From an uncultured Erysipelotrichaceae bacterium (lineage in GTDB: Bacteria; Bacillota_I; Bacilli_A; Erysipelotrichales; Erysipelotrichaceae), in NCBI GenBank assembly GCA_947175465.1, contig CAMWMY010000033.1, positions 1-10,459 of the forward strand: a DNA stretch of 10,459 nt. Reading direction: 5' to 3'. The notes under the pieces were generated by a model that was not told where the DNA came from, searched no databases, and worked only from the letters and a program-made list of their open reading frames with translations. The number at the start of each line of letters is the position of its first letter. The stretch's first letter is position 1. The position numbers and the translations under genes are program-made. Of the stretch, positions 6,304 to 10,459 are shown piece after piece.

Positions 6304-7242
6304 ATGATAAAAAAATGGAGTTTATTTTTTGTGTCTATGGTGATGTGTATTGCCTTAACAGCATGCCAAAATGCAGACAATAAAACAAATAATAATGAAA
6401 ATGAGATGATAAGCGTGACGGATGCTAGAGGAGAAGTTAAAATTCCTGCTAATCCACAACGTATTGTCGATATTAGTGGAAATAGTGATATTTTATCTAT
6501 TTTAGGATATTCTGTTATAGGAACTGCTAATTCCGATGCGTATGATTATACAAAATTACCGACATATTTAGAAAATACATTAAAAGATGCTAAAATTCTT
6601 GGTTACAGTATGCAAGATACCATGGATATTGAAGGAATTTTATCTTTAAAACCAGATTTAATTATTATTTCAAGTGTACAAGAAAAAATGTATGAGCAAT
6701 TAAAACAAATAGCCCCTACAGTTATGATTGAATTAGCACAAATTGATTGGAAAGAAGATATTAAAACGATTGCGAAAATTATGCAAAAAGAAGATGTAGC
6801 AAATGAATGGTTACGTAATTATGAAGCAAAAGCACTTGCTGTGGGACAAGAAGCAAAAGCCAAATATGGAGAAGATGTAACATATTTTCCACTTTTAGCA
6901 AGTGGTGGTCAACTTTTTGTTTTTGATTCCGCAGGAATTGGAAGTGTTCTTTTTGATGATATGGGCTTAAAAAAGCCAGCGAATTTACCAGCACAAACGG
7001 ATATTAGCTTACCTGTAATCTCTTATGAGGGGTTAGCACAAATCGATGCTGATTATATGGTAGTTATAGGAACAGAGGCAGATATGCAAACTTTGAGAAA
7101 TCATACTGTTTATCAAAATTTAAGAGCTGTTCAAAATGGCAAAGTGATGGAATTACCATCAAGTCCATACTTTAATATGGGATATAGTTGTATTGGAAGA
7201 TTACTATTTCTTGATGAAGTGATGAGTGTATTGGGGAGATAA
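6304..7242 (+). CDS. Iron-siderophore ABC transporter substrate-binding lipoprotein (FecB/FhuD-like)
   Basis: This 312-residue protein captures ferric siderophore outside the membrane and delivers it to the FecCD permeases encoded just downstream. It starts with a lipoprotein signal: basic MIKKW, a hydrophobic stretch (7-18) and lipobox LTAC with Cys21 as the lipidated residue, then an Asn-rich linker (23-33). The mature part follows the class III (TroA-like) binding-protein pattern: VTDARGEVKIPANPQRIVDI (38-57), LGYSVIGTA (67-75), IEGILSLKPDLIIIS (109-123), and SYEGLAQIDADYMVVI (240-255), whose Glu243 is at the position known to salt-bridge to permease arginines. The ribosome binding site is AAAGGA (6289-6294), 9 bases upstream. 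Substrate cannot be fixed: hydroxamate siderophores are likely by resemblance, while catecholate or haem-type ligands remain possible. It is the first gene of the operon and sits behind the putative metal operator. Confidence 0.92.
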   Translation: MIKKWSLFFVSMVMCIALTACQNADNKTNNNENEMISVTDARGEVKIPANPQRIVDISGNSDILSILGYSVIGTANSDAYDYTKLPTYLENTLKDAKILGYSMQDTMDIEGILSLKPDLIIISSVQEKMYEQLKQIAPTVMIELAQIDWKEDIKTIAKIMQKEDVANEWLRNYEAKALAVGQEAKAKYGEDVTYFPLLASGGQLFVFDSAGIGSVLFDDMGLKKPANLPAQTDISLPVISYEGLAQIDADYMVVIGTEADMQTLRNHTVYQNLRAVQNGKVMELPSSPYFNMGYSCIGRLLFLDEVMSVLGR

Positions 7243-7245
7243 TGT

Positions 7246-8229
7246 ATGTCATCAAGGCTAAAGTGGACAATAGCCATAGGTATTCTATTATTACTGCTTG
7301 GAATGCTACTCTCGATACAAATAGGAGCGAAAGATATTTCAACCTCAGAAATATTAAAAGCATTTTTTCAGTTTGAAGGAACGATGCATGATCAATTGAT
7401 TATGAATGTTCGCTTACCTCGGATGTTAGCAGGTGTTTTTGTAGGTGGACTGTTAGCGATGAGTGGATCTATGATGCAAGGGGTTATGCGTAACCCTCTT
7501 GCAGATCCTTCTTTATTAGGCGTAAATCAAGGTGCAACCTTAATGGTAGCTATTTCATCTGTTTTATGGGTACAAGGTGGTGTTTTTACCAATTTTTTTA
7601 TGGCATTATTAGGAGCTTGTATTAGTGGTGGGTGTATTTTGTTATTTACTATTAAAAATATTTATAAACAAGGGATTACCCCCATTTTATTAGCTGGAAC
7701 AGCCATGAGTATGTTTTTTCTTTCCTTGGCATCTATTGTAGCACTTATTGGAAATCGTTCACAAGAACTTGCTTTTTGGATTGCTGGTGGCTTTCGCCAA
7801 GTGACATGGGATCAATTATGGCTTCTTTTAATTGTTGGAAGTGTATGTAGTCTTATGGCATATCGTTTAGCAAGCAAAATTAATATCTTAAGTATGGGTG
7901 ATGAAGCTAGTATTAGCCTTGGGATATCTCCAGAGAAAGTAAAGATTAAGATGATCTTGTGGATGATTCCGATTTGTGCAGTATGTGTTGCTGTAGCAGG
8001 GAATATAGGCTTTGTTGGTCTTTTTATTCCTCATATTATGCGTAAGGTAATTGGAAATGATTATCGTATTCTTATGCCTTTATCTTTTTTATATGGAAGT
8101 ATTGTTTTAGTATTTGCGGATATTGCCGCAAGAATGTTATCGGCGCCTTATGAATTGCCAGTTGGTTTATTTAGTGCTTGTATAGGAGTACCAGCTTTTT
8201 TAATATTAGTACAAAAGGAGAAACGATAA
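7246..8229 (+). CDS. FecCD-family siderophore ABC permease (first subunit)
   Basis: This 327-residue membrane subunit has about nine to ten hydrophobic helices and the FecCD signature RLPRMLAGVFVGGLLAMSG (56-74) followed by MQGVMRNPLADPSLLGVNQG (77-96). The cytoplasmic coupling segment is MGDEASISLGISPEKVK (217-233), where the ATPase docks. The conserved end AGNIGFVGLFIPHIMRKVIG (251-270) and ELPVGLFSACIGVPAFL (303-319) is present. The gene starts 3 bases after the lipoprotein stop, with its ribosome binding site GGGGAG (7233-7238) inside the end of that gene, implying translational coupling. It should pair with the next permease as a heterodimer in the cytoplasmic membrane. Confidence 0.94.
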   Translation: MSSRLKWTIAIGILLLLLGMLLSIQIGAKDISTSEILKAFFQFEGTMHDQLIMNVRLPRMLAGVFVGGLLAMSGSMMQGVMRNPLADPSLLGVNQGATLMVAISSVLWVQGGVFTNFFMALLGACISGGCILLFTIKNIYKQGITPILLAGTAMSMFFLSLASIVALIGNRSQELAFWIAGGFRQVTWDQLWLLLIVGSVCSLMAYRLASKINILSMGDEASISLGISPEKVKIKMILWMIPICAVCVAVAGNIGFVGLFIPHIMRKVIGNDYRILMPLSFLYGSIVLVFADIAARMLSAPYELPVGLFSACIGVPAFLILVQKEKR

Positions 8230-8230
8230 T

Positions 8231-9232
8231 ATGAAGAAAAGTAGAAATGTTTTTTTATTCTTCATCCTTCTTCTTATCGTAATTGGGATTGTTTCTATAA
8301 TGATAGGAAGTTATCATATGTCCTTTCATGATATTTTGCAAACATTTTTGGGTAAAGGAGATAAACTTCAAGAATTTACAATCTATCAATCACGACTTCC
8401 AAGAATTATGCTAGCTGTCCTTGTAGGATCTGCTTTAGGAGTATCAGGATCTATTTTACAATCGATTACTCGAAATCCTCTTGCAGAACCAGGAGTAATT
8501 GGAATTAATGCAGGAGCTGCTCTTTTTGTTGTTTTATGGATTTCCGCAAGTAGTAGTGCATATTATAGCGAACTTCCTTTTGCAAAAGTGATTTTCATAC
8601 CTTTCATTGCTATGATAGGAAGCCTTGTAAGTATGTTGATGATCTATTTATTAGCTAATAAGAAAGGGCTACAACCGATGCGACTGCTTCTTTGTGGAAT
8701 TGGAGTAAATGCTGGAATTCAAGCGATTATCACTTTTTATCAATTAAATATGTCAAAAGGAGATTATAACCAAGTATTGACATGGACCAATGGAAGTTTA
8801 TGGGGAAGTAGTTGGCAATACGTACTTCTTATTTTACCGATTATCGTTATACTTATTTTCATAGCGATGATGCGCAGTAGAATATTGGATGTGTTAGGCT
8901 TAGGAGATGAGTTAGCTTTAAGTGTAGGAGTTGCTGTCAAAAAAGAAAGAGTTTTCTTTTTCGTATTGTCTACTTTATTAGCAGCAGTTGCAACTTCAGT
9001 TGCAGGAAATATTGCTTTTCTTGCTCTTTTGGGACCCCAGATTGCGAAAAAGTTAGTGACTAATCAGTATCGCTATTTAATTCCTTTATCCGCAATTATA
9101 AGTGCTATTATTTTGCTAGTTGCGGATTTATTTGCAAAGAATTTATTTTCTCCTATTGAAATTCCTGTTGGTATTATGGTCTCCATTTTAGGAGTTCCTT
9201 ATTTTCTTTATTTAATGCTTAATCGAAAGTAG
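8231..9232 (+). CDS. FecCD-family siderophore ABC permease (second subunit)
   Basis: A 333-residue paralogue of the preceding gene with the same motifs: SRLPRIMLAVLVGSALGVSG (54-73), SITRNPLAEPGVIGINAG (78-95), coupling segment LGDELALSVGVAVKKER (224-240), AGNIAFLALLGPQIAKKLV (258-276) and EIPVGIMVSILGVPYFLY (310-327). About nine to ten hydrophobic helices follow a basic N-terminus. Only one base separates it from the first permease stop, and AAAAGGAG (8213-8220) inside that gene serves as ribosome binding site. The two permeases are clearly diverged, so this is the usual FhuB/FhuG-style or FecC/FecD-style pair and not a recent duplication. In the related BtuCD structure the permease pair forms one central translocation pathway. 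Confidence 0.94.
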   Translation: MKKSRNVFLFFILLLIVIGIVSIMIGSYHMSFHDILQTFLGKGDKLQEFTIYQSRLPRIMLAVLVGSALGVSGSILQSITRNPLAEPGVIGINAGAALFVVLWISASSSAYYSELPFAKVIFIPFIAMIGSLVSMLMIYLLANKKGLQPMRLLLCGIGVNAGIQAIITFYQLNMSKGDYNQVLTWTNGSLWGSSWQYVLLILPIIVILIFIAMMRSRILDVLGLGDELALSVGVAVKKERVFFFVLSTLLAAVATSVAGNIAFLALLGPQIAKKLVTNQYRYLIPLSAIISAIILLVADLFAKNLFSPIEIPVGIMVSILGVPYFLYLMLNRK

Positions 9233-9242
9233 AGGTGGATAT

Positions 9243-10034
9243 ATGAGTATTGAAGTCAAAGATCTTCAAGTAGCTTATGGAGATCATGCTGTTATACCAT
9301 GTGCAAGTCTAAATATTCCAAAAGGAAAAGTAACTATGTTTATAGGGAAAAATGGATGTGGGAAATCTACTTTGTTGAAGGCAATTGCTCGCATTCTTCC
9401 CGTTTCTAAAGGGCAAGTTTTCTTAGAAGGGCAACCTATGAAGCAAATATCTCAAAAGGAAATTGCGAAAAAGATAGCGATTCTTCCACAAAGTCCCATC
9501 GTTCCTGAAGGTATTAGTGTACAAAAACTTGTAAGCTATGGGCGTTTTCCTTATCAAAAGCCTTTTTCAGGTCTTTGCCAACAAGATTATGATATTATCA
9601 CATGGGCAATGAAGAAAACAGGTGTTTATGAATGGAAAGACCAAAAAGTAGAAGCGTTGTCTGGTGGACAAAGACAGCGTGTATGGATAGCTTTAGCCCT
9701 TGCACAAAAAACAGATATTCTTTTGTTAGATGAGCCCACCACTTATTTAGATATCGCCCATCAATTAGAAATTTTAGAATTATTGAAACAATTAAATAAA
9801 GAAGAAAAGGTAACTATAGTAACGGTGATTCATGAGTTAAATCATGCGATTAAATTTGGAGATCATATTATAGGGATGAAAGAAGGACAAATTTTATTTG
9901 AAGGATCTCCTAAAGAAGTTATCCATCAAGAAAATTTACGCCATCTATATGATATAGAGGCAACACTAATACAAAGTGAAAAAGGATCTTATCCTATTTG
10001 TATTGATTATACTTTATTGAAAGAGACGAAATAA
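9243..10034 (+). CDS. Iron-siderophore ABC transporter ATP-binding protein (FhuC/FepC-like)
   Basis: This 263-residue cytoplasmic ATPase powers import through the two FecCD permeases. All motifs are intact: Walker A GKNGCGKST (35-43), Q-loop Gln83 in ILPQSP, signature LSGGQRQRVWIALALAQ (139-155), Walker B ILLLDEP (159-165), D-loop TYLD (167-170) and H-loop His197 in VIHELNHA. The sequence around the Q-loop (EGISVQKLVSYGRFPYQ, 89-105) is typical of the FepC/FhuC/BtuD-type subfamily. It begins 10 bases after the second permease stop, with an AGGTGG ribosome binding site (9233-9238). It is the last gene of the operon and a terminator follows about 55 bases later. Confidence 0.95.
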   Translation: MSIEVKDLQVAYGDHAVIPCASLNIPKGKVTMFIGKNGCGKSTLLKAIARILPVSKGQVFLEGQPMKQISQKEIAKKIAILPQSPIVPEGISVQKLVSYGRFPYQKPFSGLCQQDYDIITWAMKKTGVYEWKDQKVEALSGGQRQRVWIALALAQKTDILLLDEPTTYLDIAHQLEILELLKQLNKEEKVTIVTVIHELNHAIKFGDHIIGMKEGQILFEGSPKEVIHQENLRHLYDIEATLIQSEKGSYPICIDYTLLKETK

Positions 10035-10089
10035 GAATAGTAATTATAATCTTATTTAGTAGATAAATAGTTGTTAAATAGGAATAAAT

Positions 10090-10121
10090 AAGTAGAATTA
10101 GCTAATGAATTCTACTTTTTT
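10090..10121 (+). terminator. Rho-independent terminator of the ABC operon
   Basis: AAGTAGAATT (10090-10099) and AATTCTACTT (10108-10117) are perfect 10-bp complements around an 8-nt loop, followed by a six-base T-run (10116-10121). It closes the four-gene importer operon. Confidence 0.9.
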
Positions 10122-10236
10122 ATACTATAGGCTATATTTTATAAAGGAAATTTAAATAAATTTATATTTGAAGATTTATAATATTTTATATTTTTAGCTA
10201 TTAGTTAAACCAATAGTATAGATAAAATATATGTTT

Positions 10237-10263
10237 AATATCTAAAAAACTATTTTAGATATT
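10237..10263. repeat. Perfect 11-bp inverted repeat in the leader of the amidase gene
   Basis: AATATCTAAAA (10237-10247) and TTTTAGATATT (10253-10263) are exact reverse complements around AACTA. The right arm could instead pair through TTAGAT (10255-10260) with ATCTAA (10269-10274), which is followed 2 bases later by seven T (10277-10283). It is all A/T-rich, so it could be an operator, a weak switchable hairpin, or a compositional accident. Confidence 0.5.
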
Positions 10264-10307
10264 GTAAAATCTAATATTTTTTTACATATACTTTAATGGT
10301 GATGTTA

Positions 10308-10459
10308 ATGAAAAGGATAAACAAACAACATTTTAAGATAATTTATATTATTGCTTTTGTAGCAATTTCATATAGTTTTGCACAATATAAGATAAAAGAA
10401 GTGTTTGCCCAAAAATCTCATCATTTATTATCAGGAGTGACCATTGTTGTAGATCCAGG
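10308..10459 (+). CDS. N-acetylmuramoyl-L-alanine amidase, CwlD/Amidase_3-like (N-terminus only)
   Basis: Fifty codons are visible before the window ends. A basic MKRINKQ leads into a hydrophobic stretch (about 11-25) that is a signal peptide or membrane anchor. After a short linker, GVTIVVDPG (43-51, the last residue inferred from GG) matches the start of the zinc amidase fold, where Amidase_3 proteins read VxxDPGHGG with the first zinc-binding His next. CwlD makes muramic delta-lactam in the spore cortex, and related enzymes cleave septal peptidoglycan. The window stops before any residue that separates these roles. In-frame ATGs also occur at 10296 and 10302; 10308 was chosen because GGTGATG (10298-10304) is the only weak ribosome binding site and because MKR begins a normal signal sequence. 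No clear promoter is visible: TATACT (10287-10292) has only TTGTAA 19 bp upstream. Confidence 0.7.
   Translation, partial: MKRINKQHFKIIYIIAFVAISYSFAQYKIKEVFAQKSHHLLSGVTIVVDP

Overview
The window is AT-rich (low-GC) Bacillota DNA in which every recognisable gene lies on the + strand. The order eno - secG - rnr - smpB - ssrA is a conserved Bacillota housekeeping cluster. A CwlD-like amidase start at the right edge fits a Gram-positive, possibly spore-forming host. The protein flavour (enolase, SmpB, short RNase R) and very low GC suggest something like the Erysipelotrichia or a neighbouring class, but the genus cannot be fixed by eye.

Layout. Positions 1-37 hold the last codons of an unidentified gene, followed by a hairpin terminator. 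Enolase (302-1600) has its own extended -10 promoter and a strong terminator. secG (1800-2030) has its own promoter and a short terminator; rnr (2082-4169) follows 51 bases later without an obvious promoter, so it probably depends on read-through. smpB (4255-4707) comes next. The ssrA promoter begins 3 bases after the smpB stop and drives tmRNA (4749-5131), which ends in a clear terminator. A small PsiE-like membrane protein (5303-5707) follows. Positions 5708-6303 contain no intact gene but hold a decayed gene remnant, possibly a PlsC-type acyltransferase, an orphan terminator, several AT-rich inverted repeats, and the promoter/operator of the next operon.

The second half is a compact four-gene iron-siderophore ABC importer: lipoprotein receptor (6304-7242), two FecCD permeases (7246-8229, 8231-9232) and an ATPase (9243-10034). 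Its promoter is overlapped or immediately followed by a TTAG-N-CTAA-N-CTAA sequence resembling a DtxR/IdeR-type metal-repressor box. A terminator closes the operon. After an AT-rich leader with a perfect 11-bp inverted repeat, a cwlD-like amidase begins at 10308 and runs off the window.

How the genes work together: RNase R, SmpB and tmRNA form the trans-translation quality-control set. SmpB and tmRNA rescue stalled ribosomes and tag the nascent chain, and RNase R is known to degrade the faulty mRNA. SecG belongs to the SecYEG translocon and enolase to glycolysis. The importer takes up ferric siderophore; no siderophore biosynthesis gene is visible, so foreign siderophores are a plausible substrate. 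I see no CRISPR array, insertion sequence, phage, toxin-antitoxin or defence system. The window reads as mostly ordinary core genome, and the more interesting signals are regulatory DNA and one gene fossil.
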